Of a DNA stretch of 64,000 bases, positions 26,724 through 36,300 are shown one piece after another. Source of the DNA: Clostridia bacterium (GTDB lineage: Bacteria > Bacillota > Clostridia > Oscillospirales > Acutalibacteraceae); the NCBI GenBank assembly GCA_017416765.1, contig JAFQBE010000021.1, positions 1-64,000 on the forward strand, in the 5' to 3' direction. The notes beneath the pieces are model-generated. The model saw only the letters and a list, made by a program, of their open reading frames with translations. It ran no database searches and was not told the origin of the DNA. Both the position numbers and the translations under genes were made by a program. How positions within the stretch are numbered: the first letter of the stretch is position 1; each line of letters begins with the position of its first letter.

Positions 26724-26754
26724 AACGGCAGAGTGAATTCTGCCGTTTGTTTTT
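26724..26754 (+). terminator. Terminator after the YfcC carrier
   Basis: The stem AACGGCAGA/TCTGCCGTT with a short loop is followed by TGTTTTT. It is the third use of the AACGGCAGA stem in this window. Confidence 0.85.
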
Positions 26755-26794
26755 ACTGTTGTTTGTATATTTAAACAAAAAAATCATTAAAACC

Positions 26795-26810
26795 TTGTGA
26801 TATAATCGCA
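26795..26810 (+). promoter_or_regulatory. Extended -10 promoter of the lipase-like gene
   Basis: TATAAT at 26801-26806 preceded by TGA forms an extended -10; no good -35 is seen. The 16-mer TTGTGATATAATCGCA is identical to 33188-33203 upstream of the giant surface protein. Confidence 0.65.
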
Positions 26811-26872
26811 TTGAGTTTTTTGTATTAATTTGGTAAAATTTTTTTATTACTTAAAAAAGGGGAAATACAGTT

Positions 26873-28630
26873 ATGAAATTCAGAAGAATAATCAGCATTG
26901 TTCTTGTGCTGGCTATGGTGCTTTCCGTTACTGCTTTTGCAAACGGTTCAGGCTATGTTGCCGATTACGATACGGAAACTCCGGTAATTATTGTTCACGG
27001 CATGAGTCAGAACAATACCTACCTTGTTGATGAAAACGGCAATTGGGTGCCTGATGAAACAGGCTATGTAACAGGCTGGCCGCTTGAAATTGATGTAATG
27101 CCGCTTGTAAAAAGAGCGTTGCCGAATATGCTCGCTTCAATTGTAACAAGGCAGGATATCGGCCTTACACAGGCTATGTACGAAGGTACATACAACGCAC
27201 TCAGCCTTGTTGAAAGAAACAACGATGGTACATATAAGAATAATATTGTTGTACCTTGCTATGAAATGCCCATGAGCGAGCTTCCTGAAGCAGTAAAAGC
27301 CGAATACTACAGCTTCCTTCCCATTCAGGAGCTCAGCGAAATAGTCGGTGAAGACGATGTTTACTATTTCGGTTATGATTCACTTGGCGATGTAATGTAT
27401 GAAACAGAAAAGCTTCATCATTACATTCACGATGTTGTTCTGCCCAAGTCACCAAACGGTCAGGTTAAGCTCTGCCATATCAGCCTTGGCGGCACAATCG
27501 CAGTAAATTACCTTGAAACCTATCCTGAAGATTATGAACTCATCCGCAAGATGGTTTTCGTTATTCCTGCTATTGACGGTTCAAACATCATCGGTGACCT
27601 TCTTACAGGTAACCTCAGCGTTTTCTATGATGACAACACTCTTTACGAAGACCTTTTAGTTACTCTCATGGGCGAAACTCCGCTTGCATACTTCCTCAAT
27701 ATGGTGCTCCGTATTTTACCCGGCGATGTACTCAAGTCTGCTCTTTCCGGTCTTGCAAACGGTCTTGTCGATGTTGCCGCACTCCGTTCAACAATGATAT
27801 GGGCGCTGTGTCCTGATGCTTACTATGCCGAAGCTAAAAAAATGTGGCTTGATGGCAACGAAGACCTTGCAGGCATTCTTGCAGATGTTGAATACTTTAT
27901 GAATGCACGCGCAAACTTTGAAGAAAACCTCTTTGCACTCCGCGATACAGGCTGTGAAATTTTCAACCTTGCCTGCTACGATGTACCTCTTTTCCCGCTT
28001 TGCAAGGATTACAAAACAACCAACGCAGACCGCGTTATTCATGCCGCATCGCCCGCAATGGGTGCAACCTTTGCTAACCTCGGCGAAACACTCGGCGAAG
28101 GCTACAAGGTTGCAGGCACATACTGCAATAATCCGAACCACAACCACCTTTCACCCGATGGTGTAGTTGATGCAACAACAAGCCTTCTTCCCTGTACAAC
28201 ATGGTTCTTTAAGGCACAGGCGCATGAGCAGCTTCCGCAGAATGATGTTGCGCTCGGTCTTGCAATCAGAGCTATGGCAGACGATAATATGAAGGATGTT
28301 TATTCAAATCCTGCTTATCCGCAGTTCAACGAAGGCAGACTTACCCATAACGCAGTCAACAACATGAAGGCATGGGAAGCAGCAGATAAGAGCGGTATCG
28401 GCGCTGAAAAGGTTGCCGCGGTTGAATCTGCAATAGCTCAGATCAATGCTCTTCTCAATGAAACGATAGTTGACCAGGCTGCATGGAATGCAGCGGATGC
28501 CGTATTAGAAAAAGCACTTGTTGATGCAGGTGTAATTGAAGATGAAGCTCCGTCAGCTGTTGAAAATGTGCTTACTTCTGTGCTTCGTACACTCAACAGA
28601 GGAATAAATAAAATTTATTCAATGTTCTGA
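26873..28630 (+). CDS. Secreted lipase/esterase-like alpha/beta hydrolase with C-terminal tail
   Basis: A signal peptide (residues 1-24, ending AFA) precedes an alpha/beta-hydrolase domain. PVIIVHGMSQNN near 40 supplies the oxyanion-side HG; the nucleophile is Ser204 in CHISLGG, where G-x-S-x-G has become H-x-S-x-G. YFGYDSLGDV precedes it, as in cytoplasm-to-surface lipase families. A catalytic His is probably in NHNHLSPDGVVD near 425. The last ~110 residues add a helical region (VAAVESAIAQINALL...) resembling a FIVAR-like segment, ending in AVENVLTSVLRTLNRGINKIYSMF, a hydrophobic/amphipathic tail. At 585 aa it is larger than classic lipases. The substrate is unknown. It converges with sigK, with only two bases between stops. 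Confidence 0.8.
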   Translation: MKFRRIISIVLVLAMVLSVTAFANGSGYVADYDTETPVIIVHGMSQNNTYLVDENGNWVPDETGYVTGWPLEIDVMPLVKRALPNMLASIVTRQDIGLTQAMYEGTYNALSLVERNNDGTYKNNIVVPCYEMPMSELPEAVKAEYYSFLPIQELSEIVGEDDVYYFGYDSLGDVMYETEKLHHYIHDVVLPKSPNGQVKLCHISLGGTIAVNYLETYPEDYELIRKMVFVIPAIDGSNIIGDLLTGNLSVFYDDNTLYEDLLVTLMGETPLAYFLNMVLRILPGDVLKSALSGLANGLVDVAALRSTMIWALCPDAYYAEAKKMWLDGNEDLAGILADVEYFMNARANFEENLFALRDTGCEIFNLACYDVPLFPLCKDYKTTNADRVIHAASPAMGATFANLGETLGEGYKVAGTYCNNPNHNHLSPDGVVDATTSLLPCTTWFFKAQAHEQLPQNDVALGLAIRAMADDNMKDVYSNPAYPQFNEGRLTHNAVNNMKAWEAADKSGIGAEKVAAVESAIAQINALLNETIVDQAAWNAADAVLEKALVDAGVIEDEAPSAVENVLTSVLRTLNRGINKIYSMF

Positions 28631-28632
28631 TA

Positions 28633-29316
28633 TTATTCAAAGCGTTTACGCAGCTTTTCAAGTACGCGTGTTTCAATGCGCGATACATAAGAGCGTGATA
28701 TTCCCAGCCGCTGTGCAACCTCCCGTTGCGTCAGCGGCTTTTTGTTGTACAGCCCGTAGCGCAGGATTATAATTTCTTTTTCCATCGGGCTTTTAAGATC
28801 TTCTATGTATTGGTAAAGCTGTACTGTTTTGTCGTTCAAGTCTATATTGTCAGCTATGGTATCGTCTTCATAAATTACATCGCTGAAGGTGAGGGGATTG
28901 CCTTCACCGTCGGAATCAATCGGTTCATTCATTGAAATATCCTGCGCAGTTTTTTTGAGCGTTCGCAGATGCATCAGTATTTCATTCTGTATGCAGTGCG
29001 CTGCGTAGGTTGCAAGGCGTGCGCCTTTTTCGTAGTCAAAGGTGTTTATCGCTTTTATCAGTCCTATTGTACCTATTGAAATAAGGTCATCGCTGTCTGC
29101 AGTCATAGAATAGTATTTTTTGGAAACATGTGCTACAAGCCGCAGGTTATGTTCAATCAGCTGAGTGCGTGCGGCAGTGTCGCCGCTTTTCATTTTTTCA
29201 AAACATTCGCGCTCTTTTTTTGCGGACAGCGGCTTAGGAAACGAATTTGCATTCTGTAAATGCAGCGTGAAGTACATAAGGTTGGAAAGAATTGTCTGTA
29301 AAAGTTCAGTTAACAT
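28633..29316 (-). CDS. sigK: Sporulation RNA polymerase sigma factor SigK (pro-sigma-K)
   Basis: SigK directs late mother-cell transcription during endospore formation. The 227-residue protein starts with a hydrophobic pro-sequence (LTELLQTILSNLMYF) as in pro-sigma-K, followed by region 2 (NLRLVAHVSKKYY, DLISIGTIGLIKAINTFDYEKGARLATYAAHCIQNEILM) and region 4 with the helix-turn-helix TQREVAQRLGISRSYVSRIETRVLEKLRK. The ATG at 29316 is chosen for its AGGAG site eight bases upstream; the frame extends to 29346 without one. The gene is a single continuous ORF, so no skin-type element interrupts it. Proteolytic activation of the pro-form is known for the family, not seen here. Confidence 0.94.
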   Translation of the reverse strand: MLTELLQTILSNLMYFTLHLQNANSFPKPLSAKKERECFEKMKSGDTAARTQLIEHNLRLVAHVSKKYYSMTADSDDLISIGTIGLIKAINTFDYEKGARLATYAAHCIQNEILMHLRTLKKTAQDISMNEPIDSDGEGNPLTFSDVIYEDDTIADNIDLNDKTVQLYQYIEDLKSPMEKEIIILRYGLYNKKPLTQREVAQRLGISRSYVSRIETRVLEKLRKRFE

Positions 29317-29388
29317 GACCATCACTCCTAAAATAAACATATGCAATAAAATGAAAAACTTTTCCTTAAAAGTTAGATTTTGTGTTTG

Positions 29389-29417
29389 TTGACAATAATT
29401 TAGAATTGTGTTAATTT
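29389..29417 (+). promoter_or_regulatory. Promoter of the AT-rich membrane protein gene
   Basis: TTGACA at 29389-29394 and TAATTT at 29412-29417 are separated by 17 bp, 32 bases before the ATG at 29449. Confidence 0.65.
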
Positions 29418-29448
29418 TATTGTATAAAAATATTATAGGTGATAATTT

Positions 29449-31056
29449 ATGAAAAAAATATATATCAATAAAACTATTATATATATGGAATACTTTTTTG
29501 TGTTTGTATTTCTTTGTTTAGCATATTTTTTTATGATACCGCAAAGTGATGTTTTTTTATTTTCAAGAGATACACAAGCCAATATTTTTTCTGTATTCAA
29601 TAGTGCAATGCATTATGGAAATGGAAGATTGTTGGGAAATATTGTGGGAATGGGATTCTCACATTTGTTTGATTATGCATTTTTGTTAGTTGCATCTGGT
29701 ATTACATTGTTGATTATCTTAGTGAATAAATATGTTTTTGGTAATAATAAGTACACTATTGTTGCAGTTGCAATTTTAATTGCATTTCCGTCAAGTAATA
29801 TGATGAGTGAAACATATTATCTTTTTGCTTCTTTTACTAATTATGTTCTTCCTTGCCTAATAATAGTCTTTAGTGCGTTATTGCTTAAATACTTTGATAA
29901 TTTAGAAAGTGAAAATTTGTTTCTTAATTGTATATATTTTTTTATGCTCGCTGTAACTGGTATAGCATCCTGCTTTTTTAGTGAAAATACAACGGTTGTT
30001 GTGGTAACATTTTCAGTGCTGAGCTTTATAAGTGGTTTTTTAAAAAACAAAAAATTAAAAATGTCAAACTTGGTTTATTTATTAGCGACATCTGTTGGCT
30101 CGTTTATTATGATTGCTATTCCTAAAATTACAAAAACATCTTCAAATATGGACCATTATCGCGCTTTTGAAATAAGTGTTGGAAGAATAACATCCAATTT
30201 TGTGAAGTTTTCAGAGGTTATTTGTAATCTTACATTGGTAATGGCTTGCGTTTCAGCAGCACTTATATATCTTTGCATAAAAAAAACTAAGGTCAATCAT
30301 AATTTTAAAGTGATTCAGGTTTCATTTTTTTTGTTGTTTACTCTTATAAGTATGGTTGTAAGCGATTTTGAAACGAGAGATGTTTACATATCAAGAGCAA
30401 ATTTTATTTCTGCGTTCGCAGTAGGTTTATATTTAATTTTTGCTGTATGGATTGTTTTTTCTGTTACAGATAAAAAATTGCGATGGAATCTCATTTTTTA
30501 TGGTATCCTTTTGGCCTCATCGATTGGCCCGATGATGTTTGTAACACAATATGGTTACAGAACATATTATACAACTTTTGTTATCCTTAACATTTTTGCG
30601 CTTAATGTATTTAAGTTGGCGTTTAATGAAATAAGATTTGAATTAGAATTCTGCAATTTTAAAATTGTAAAGAAATCATTTGTTTTATGTTGTATTGCAA
30701 TTTTTTCTTTACTTAATCTGTTCATGTTTATTCAATCGGTTTATAATTTTGATTTTTATGTAATTAGAACTCAGATGATAGAGAAACAGCTTGAATGTAT
30801 TGAACAAACCGGAAAGAAAATCTACATAGAAGCTTATACTCTTCCATGTGAAGGTATCAGTATTGAAGATGAATATGCAGATTTGATTTTTGATATCGTT
30901 CCTAACGGGCGGTATATGAAAACCAAAACGATTGGTATATTTGATTGTGATGCAAAAGAGGATATAATGAGAATAATAGAATCAAATTTTGTTTCAAATT
31001 TGTTTTTTGCTACAGAAAATCTTGAATATAAAGAACCTTTAATTTTGGTAAAATAA
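29449..31056 (+). CDS. Polytopic membrane protein, possibly a GT-C-like or DUF6056-type glycosyltransferase
   Basis: This 535-residue protein has about 11-13 hydrophobic helices from residue 15 to ~435 and a soluble C-terminal ~95 residues. Early loops contain FSRDTQANIFSVFNSAMHYGNGRLLGN, in the place where the DUF6056/GtrC-like glycosyltransferases carry acidic and NGR residues before their second helix. That suggests a lipid-linked sugar transferase, but the match is by pattern only. The gene is much richer in A+T than its neighbours and uses TTT/ATT/AAA codons, a sign of recent acquisition. It stands alone behind its own promoter, between sigK and a symporter. AGGTGAT precedes the ATG. Confidence 0.7.
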   Translation: MKKIYINKTIIYMEYFFVFVFLCLAYFFMIPQSDVFLFSRDTQANIFSVFNSAMHYGNGRLLGNIVGMGFSHLFDYAFLLVASGITLLIILVNKYVFGNNKYTIVAVAILIAFPSSNMMSETYYLFASFTNYVLPCLIIVFSALLLKYFDNLESENLFLNCIYFFMLAVTGIASCFFSENTTVVVVTFSVLSFISGFLKNKKLKMSNLVYLLATSVGSFIMIAIPKITKTSSNMDHYRAFEISVGRITSNFVKFSEVICNLTLVMACVSAALIYLCIKKTKVNHNFKVIQVSFFLLFTLISMVVSDFETRDVYISRANFISAFAVGLYLIFAVWIVFSVTDKKLRWNLIFYGILLASSIGPMMFVTQYGYRTYYTTFVILNIFALNVFKLAFNEIRFELEFCNFKIVKKSFVLCCIAIFSLLNLFMFIQSVYNFDFYVIRTQMIEKQLECIEQTGKKIYIEAYTLPCEGISIEDEYADLIFDIVPNGRYMKTKTIGIFDCDAKEDIMRIIESNFVSNLFFATENLEYKEPLILVK

Positions 31057-31108
31057 GTATTTTACTATTTAATTTATTTTTTGTTTATAACTCAATTCTT
31101 ATTTTTAC

Positions 31109-31137
31109 TTGAATTGTCATAACCCTTGTGTTATAAT
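31109..31137 (+). promoter_or_regulatory. Sigma-A promoter of the GPH symporter gene
   Basis: TTGAAT at 31109-31114 and TATAAT at 31132-31137 are separated by 17 bp. The -10 context CTTGTGtTATAAT resembles the 16-mer at 26795 and 33188. Confidence 0.75.
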
Positions 31138-31168
31138 TACTAAAAATGTTGAGCGGGAGGTAATGTTT

Positions 31169-32761
31169 TTGGCTAAAAAAGATACGGCAGAACAGGCCGT
31201 TCAATACGACGAAGGCTTTTATGCCAAACAGAACAGACGTTATGTAGGTACAAAAGAAACGGTCGGCTATGTTATTTTCGATATGGCACAGAGTTTCAAT
31301 ATCAATTCCTACTCCGAGCGATTTATAACAACAATTTTCAAAATGGACCTCGGCTTGCAGGCTGTGGCAAATCTTATCAACAGTATCTGGGATATTATTA
31401 ATGATACTTTTTCCGGAGCTATTGTTGATAAGACCCGTACCCGTTGGGGTAAATTCAAGCCGTACCTTGTTGTTCTTGGCATTCCGGGTACAATTGCTAC
31501 CTGCCTTTACTGGTTGATGCCTGCCATTTTCCCGAGTGCAAGCTCAACCTCAATGGCGAAGTTTTTCTTCTACCTTGTTCTTGCCATTCTTCGCGAAACC
31601 GGCGGCACCTTCCGCGGCTTTGCTCAGACCGGTATGTTGGCTACCATAACGCCTAACCCCATTGAGCGAACGCGTCTGATTACTCAGGCTCAGTTCTTCT
31701 CAGGCTTCCTTGGTGAGAACCTGCCGCAGCAGATTATGGACCTTGTTCTTGACCTTATCGGTAACCAGATTATCGCAAAAGGTAAGTTTGAAACAGCTTA
31801 TCGCGGTGTGTTTATGGGTATGGGTGTCTTTACATCACTCGTCAGCGGTATTGCGGCACTCTGGTTTGCTACAATGGCAAAAGAGCGTGTTATGCAGTCA
31901 ATTGAAACCCCGAGCATTAAAGAGGGTATTAAGTCCATTGTCAACAATAAGCCGATTCTGCTGCTTACTCTTTCCGATACGCTCAGCAGCTTCTCGCTGT
32001 TCAGCGGCAGTAAGAAGGACTACTTTATCGATGTTCTCAACTTTGCAAGCCTTGGTAACATCGTCGGTATCCCCGGCGCGATTGTTCACCCGTTCTCCTA
32101 TGCTCTTGTTCCGTGGTTCCGCAAGAGAATGTCAACGCGAGCTCTTGCAATTTTAGGTAAGTACAGTATAGATATTACATATATTCCCGTATTCCTGCTT
32201 GGCTGTATCGGCGGCAAGAAAAACGGTCTGTATAAAAAGGTAATACCTATGGGTATTGCTCTTGCACTTCAGGAAACATTCTATATGTTCTTCTATGGTG
32301 TTCGCCATGTTATTCCCAGCGAAATGTATAACGAAGCTATGGACTACTGCGAATGGAAAAACGGCTACCGTACAGAGGCTATGACCTCTGCAGCAAAGGG
32401 CCTTGCGCAGAAGCTTTCCGGTACCTTCAGTAACTTCCTTAAAACCTTGTTCAAAAAGTGGATTGGTTACGATATCAATGCCTATGCCAGCGGCTCTGCA
32501 CAGACGGACGATACAAAATTCTGGCTGTTTGCTATGTGTACTGTTCTTCCGCTTATCACAACAACCTTCGGTATTATTCCGCTTCTGTTCTATGATCTTT
32601 CAGGTAAAAAGCGCGATAAGATGTATGAAGAGCTTCTTGCTCGCCGCGCAATGATGGCTTCCGAGGTTACAGCCGGTGATGCTGACGCACTTGATAAGGT
32701 TAAGGCACAGCAGAAAGCAATTTCCGAAGAAGATAAAAACATAAATGACTTCTTAAAATAA
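31169..32761 (+). CDS. GPH-family (MelB-like) sugar:cation symporter
   Basis: The glycoside-pentoside-hexuronide family imports sugars with Na+ or H+. The signature DKTRTRWGKFKPYLVVLGIPGTIATC lies near residue 90, and about 12 membrane helices are visible in 530 residues. The start is uncertain: TTG at 31169 has GGGAGG eight bases upstream, while ATG at 31163 is only two bases from it, so I prefer TTG. Codon use is strongly biased (CTT, AAG, CGC), suggesting high expression. No glycosidase is adjacent, so the sugar is unknown. The small secreted protein gene follows 38 bases after the stop, probably on the same transcript. Confidence 0.88.
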   Translation: MAKKDTAEQAVQYDEGFYAKQNRRYVGTKETVGYVIFDMAQSFNINSYSERFITTIFKMDLGLQAVANLINSIWDIINDTFSGAIVDKTRTRWGKFKPYLVVLGIPGTIATCLYWLMPAIFPSASSTSMAKFFFYLVLAILRETGGTFRGFAQTGMLATITPNPIERTRLITQAQFFSGFLGENLPQQIMDLVLDLIGNQIIAKGKFETAYRGVFMGMGVFTSLVSGIAALWFATMAKERVMQSIETPSIKEGIKSIVNNKPILLLTLSDTLSSFSLFSGSKKDYFIDVLNFASLGNIVGIPGAIVHPFSYALVPWFRKRMSTRALAILGKYSIDITYIPVFLLGCIGGKKNGLYKKVIPMGIALALQETFYMFFYGVRHVIPSEMYNEAMDYCEWKNGYRTEAMTSAAKGLAQKLSGTFSNFLKTLFKKWIGYDINAYASGSAQTDDTKFWLFAMCTVLPLITTTFGIIPLLFYDLSGKKRDKMYEELLARRAMMASEVTAGDADALDKVKAQQKAISEEDKNINDFLK

Positions 32762-32799
32762 TTATTAATTACAATTTTTATTAATAGTGCGAGGTAAAA

Positions 32800-32985
32800 A
32801 TGAAAAAGATTAAAAAGTTGTTTGTTGGTATGGCAGCGACAGGTGCAGTGTTAAGTACAGCGGCAATTAATTCATTTGCTGCTACGGTTGATTTGCCGGA
32901 TGCTTTTGCAAATTTGTCGCCGATTATCGAAATAGTTTTAAAAATAGTTGAGTTTATTTCAAAAATAATCAGCTTTTTTTCCTGA
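32800..32985 (+). CDS. Secreted micro-protein: signal peptide plus hydrophobic helix (61 aa)
   Basis: The ATG follows GCGAGGTAAAA. Residues 1-28 form a signal peptide (KKIKK, hydrophobic core, SFA-A). The mature ~33 residues are an acidic start (TVDLPDAFANL) and a hydrophobic/amphipathic helix (SPIIEIVLKIVEFISKIISF). That helix closely resembles the C-terminal tails of the phosphoesterase, LRR, lipase and giant proteins, so this gene encodes such a tail alone. The gene lies between the symporter and a strong terminator, and ends before the giant surface protein. Possibilities are a small toxin-like or membrane-active peptide, or an accessory of the tail-bearing proteins. No function can be assigned. 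Confidence 0.75.
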   Translation: MKKIKKLFVGMAATGAVLSTAAINSFAATVDLPDAFANLSPIIEIVLKIVEFISKIISFFS

Positions 32986-32989
32986 ATTT

Positions 32990-33020
32990 ATGCGGGCAGT
33001 TAAACTGCCCGCATTTTTTT
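32990..33020 (+). terminator. Terminator after the micro-protein
   Basis: A strong ~11-bp stem ATGCGGGCAGT/ACTGCCCGCAT with a tiny loop is followed by seven T residues, just after the stop. Confidence 0.9.
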
Positions 33021-33028
33021 GGCTTAAT

Positions 33029-33078
33029 AATCGAATTACAGTTTGTCTGTCTGTTGACAGACAAACTGTAATTCGATT
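33029..33078. repeat. Perfect 23-bp palindrome with 4-base loop
   Basis: Positions 33029-33051 are the exact reverse complement of 33056-33078, with loop TGTT. The arm begins AATCGAATTACAGTTT, sharing AATTACAGTTT with the terminal repeats of the element at 25103-25277. No T-run follows, so it is not a standard terminator. The gene-free stretch 32986-33320 otherwise holds the terminator above, AT-rich sequence and the promoter below. Confidence 0.9.
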
Positions 33079-33170
33079 GCTAAAATCAACCATATTTTCC
33101 TAATGAGATTTCTTTGTTGCAATATTAACTATTTTTTTAAAAAATTATTAAAAAAATATTGCATTTTGAC

Positions 33171-33199
33171 TTGTCAGGTTGATTTCTTTGTGATATAAT
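33171..33199 (+). promoter_or_regulatory. Promoter of the giant secreted protein gene
   Basis: TTGTCA at 33171-33176 and TATAAT at 33194-33199 with a 17-bp spacer and TGA before the -10 (extended -10). The surrounding TTGTGATATAATCGCA matches 26795-26810. The leader to the ATG is ~115 bases. Confidence 0.7.
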
Positions 33200-33320
33200 C
33201 GCAGTGCATAATAGTGTAATTGTATACCTATAGGTGTCCTTACATTATTATATTACATATATTAATTAAAGGCATTTTTGAAGAAAAATCCTACAAACAA
33301 AACCGGAGGTGCATTTTTTT

Positions 33321-36300
33321 ATGAAAAAAATGAAAAAACTCTTGTGTGTTCTCCTTGCGTTTGTAATGATGTCAAGCTCAGTGACTATCGGCGCATCCGC
33401 TATAGTTGATTACACACAGCCCGACCACTACAACAGCCTCGGTAAGCCCGTTTACAGCTACGAGCAGTCCTGCTCAATGCTTCTTGACTGGCTCGATGCT
33501 CTGTTGTACGAGATGAACATCCACGAAAATATTGACATTGTTGTTGCTAAGATTGACCTTAACTTAACATCAATCAACAACACCTATGCTTCAATTGACG
33601 AACTGCTTGATATGGCACTTGTTGGATTTGCTGATGCATTCAGCATTCTCGGCGACATTACCGACCTTAACAAGGACGCTATTGCAGATGTAAGACGCGG
33701 CGACCAGTATGCCGACTCTCAGGTATTCTATGCCCTTCTTCAGTTCCTGTATGACAATGCAGCTCTTCTTGAAAAGCTTGTCAATACAACACTTGATTGG
33801 GGTCTTCTTGATACCTTCCTTGCTCCGGAAGATTATCCCTACCTGTTCGATCTGCCCAACTTCCTCAAGGAAATGATTTATGTTGCCCTTTACAACGGCA
33901 TGATAAAGCCCGAATCTGCAGCCGAAATTGAAAAGGTTTCCGAAATAGGTCTTACGCTTGACGATTTCACAATCGACGGTGTTCTCCAGGATCTTGTTGA
34001 TTCACTTCTTATCGGTGATTATAACGTTTCCACCCAGTCCTACACAGGCTTCCTTCCCAGCATGGCAGGTAAGACCTCCATCACAGTCGGTTCTACATAT
34101 GACCTTATCCAGAATGCAATCGACGCACTGATGGCTGATATCCTTGTTCCCATGCTTATGGATATGCTTCCCGAAGTTCTCGGCTTCGAGATTAACGAAG
34201 AATGGCCTCTCGGTAATCCAGCGGTTCCCGGCCTTCTCCAGACTATCGTCGGTGTTATGAACGATATGCTCGGTCTCGGCTATGAATACGATGAAGAAGA
34301 ATATACCGTTGTTGAGCTTGAGAAGCTTCTCACATGGCTTCTTGTTGGTGAAGAAAAAGTCAACGAATCAGGCGATGTCTACAAGACCTCTGCTGCTCTT
34401 TACAACATTATTGCCTTTACCGACCACGGTATCGACATCAATGATGAGCTTTACATCACCATCGGCGAGCTTCTCCGCAGCCTTGGTCCCGGTCTCATTC
34501 AGATGATTTTCTCTGATGAAATTTCCGAAGAAGACATAGAAGGCATTAACTGGGAAGGCACAACAACAGACGAATTTATTTCCGAAGTTGTCAAGATGAT
34601 TATTCCCATGGTTCTTCCCGATGTCCGCTTCCTTCCCGATTGCGATACAGTTCAGGAATGCCTTACTTATATACTTATCAGCCTTGTTATCGACATTCTT
34701 CCCGAAAATGACTACTACGGCATGATTAATGCAGGTCAGCTCAATCCCGAAGACGGTGCATGGATTGAAGTTGGTACAGACTACCTTATCTACCTTCTCA
34801 ACTCTATGCTCGATATCAACATTCCTTCACACGCAAACTTTGATATGCTTGTTAGCTATCTTGCTGACTGGATTATTAACAACTATGGCTTTATTGCCAA
34901 CACAAGACAGGACTTCGCAAACATGAACGGCTGGGAGAAGCTTGACAACATCATCTTCACGCTTCTTGACTCTTCACTTCTCACAATTCAGAGAACAAAG
35001 CCGACAGTTTCCGAATCACTTATTAAGGATACTATCCTTGGCGGTGTTCAGGAGTTCAACATTGAGAAGATTCTCAGCTTCATCGGCAGAAACTCCTCTC
35101 CCGATGCTATCCTTAACCTCAGCCTTGTTGATTTCGTTATCAACCTTCTCGGCCGTGTTCTTTCTCAGCTCATGAAGGGCAAGGAAATCATTCCTGCCCG
35201 CGCAACACGCCTTGAAACACTTATTGTTGGTGAAGGCGGCATGGTTCTCGGCGATTTCGTCTATAACCTGCTTACATCTCTTTACACAGAAAGAGAATAT
35301 AACTTCCCGACACTTATTCCGCTTATCGGTTCTCTTATCGGTCTTGCAGCAAACGACAACTATACAGTTTACGCTCCTGCAGGCTACCCCAACAAGTCCA
35401 TCAAGGATCTTCAGACCCTTATGAACCAGTTCGTTCCCGATAACGGTAACCTCAAGTATTACGAAGACGGTTACTTCACAATAGGTGAAGAAGACTACGA
35501 GCATCTTTACGAATATGAAGAGTTTATGGATACCTATGAGGACTGTGAATCTCTTATTGAAAAGTACAGAACAGCTCCTTACGAAGTAACAAACCTTGAT
35601 ATCAAGAACCTCTACTACAGACTTGGTTACTACTACGAAAGACTTACACCCAGAGCTGAACTCTGCAAGACTCAGGTCTTCCGTGAAATCAATTACACAA
35701 CCAAGAATACACCCGCAGAAAATGCTGATGAAAACGGCGATAAGATTTACTCCGACCGTTCATGGCGTCTTTTCCAGGAAGCTCTTGCTTATGCTCAGCA
35801 GGTAAACGCTTCCGATTCAGTAAAGCAGTCACAGCTTTCTAAGGCAAGAAAAGAACTCTTCACAGCCTTCAATCAGCTTAAAGAGTATACTGCACTCGGT
35901 AACTACAGAGTTCTTGATGCTCTTATTGCACAGGCAGAAGCCATCCCCGAAGAAGACTACAAGCTTTACACAACAACATCTCTTACAATGTTCAAGGATG
36001 CTTATAACGCAGCTGTAAACCTTGACCGCGACTATGACAGAGATGACCAGCAGATTATCAACGATGCTGTTACAGAGCTTTCAAACGCTCTTACAGGTCT
36101 TGCACTCTGGGAAATCAACTACGAACTCGGTGCAGATATTATTATTGATTCTGTTCTTACACAGGGTAACAATACTGTTCTCAAGTTCAAGGAAGCCAGC
36201 GGCGCAGCAATTGCAGATGTTTCTGCAACAGTTGACAACGGTGCTGTTATCGGCGAAATGTACGAAGAAAACGGCTACTACTGCTGGGATATTACAACAG

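Noticed and set aside
28633-29316. Possible skin element or split sigK
   Set aside because: The frame is continuous from the pro-sequence through region 4, and no recombinase lies nearby.
33309-33320. GTG start of the giant protein
   Set aside because: It overlaps the GGAGG site and adds four residues before the natural signal peptide start.
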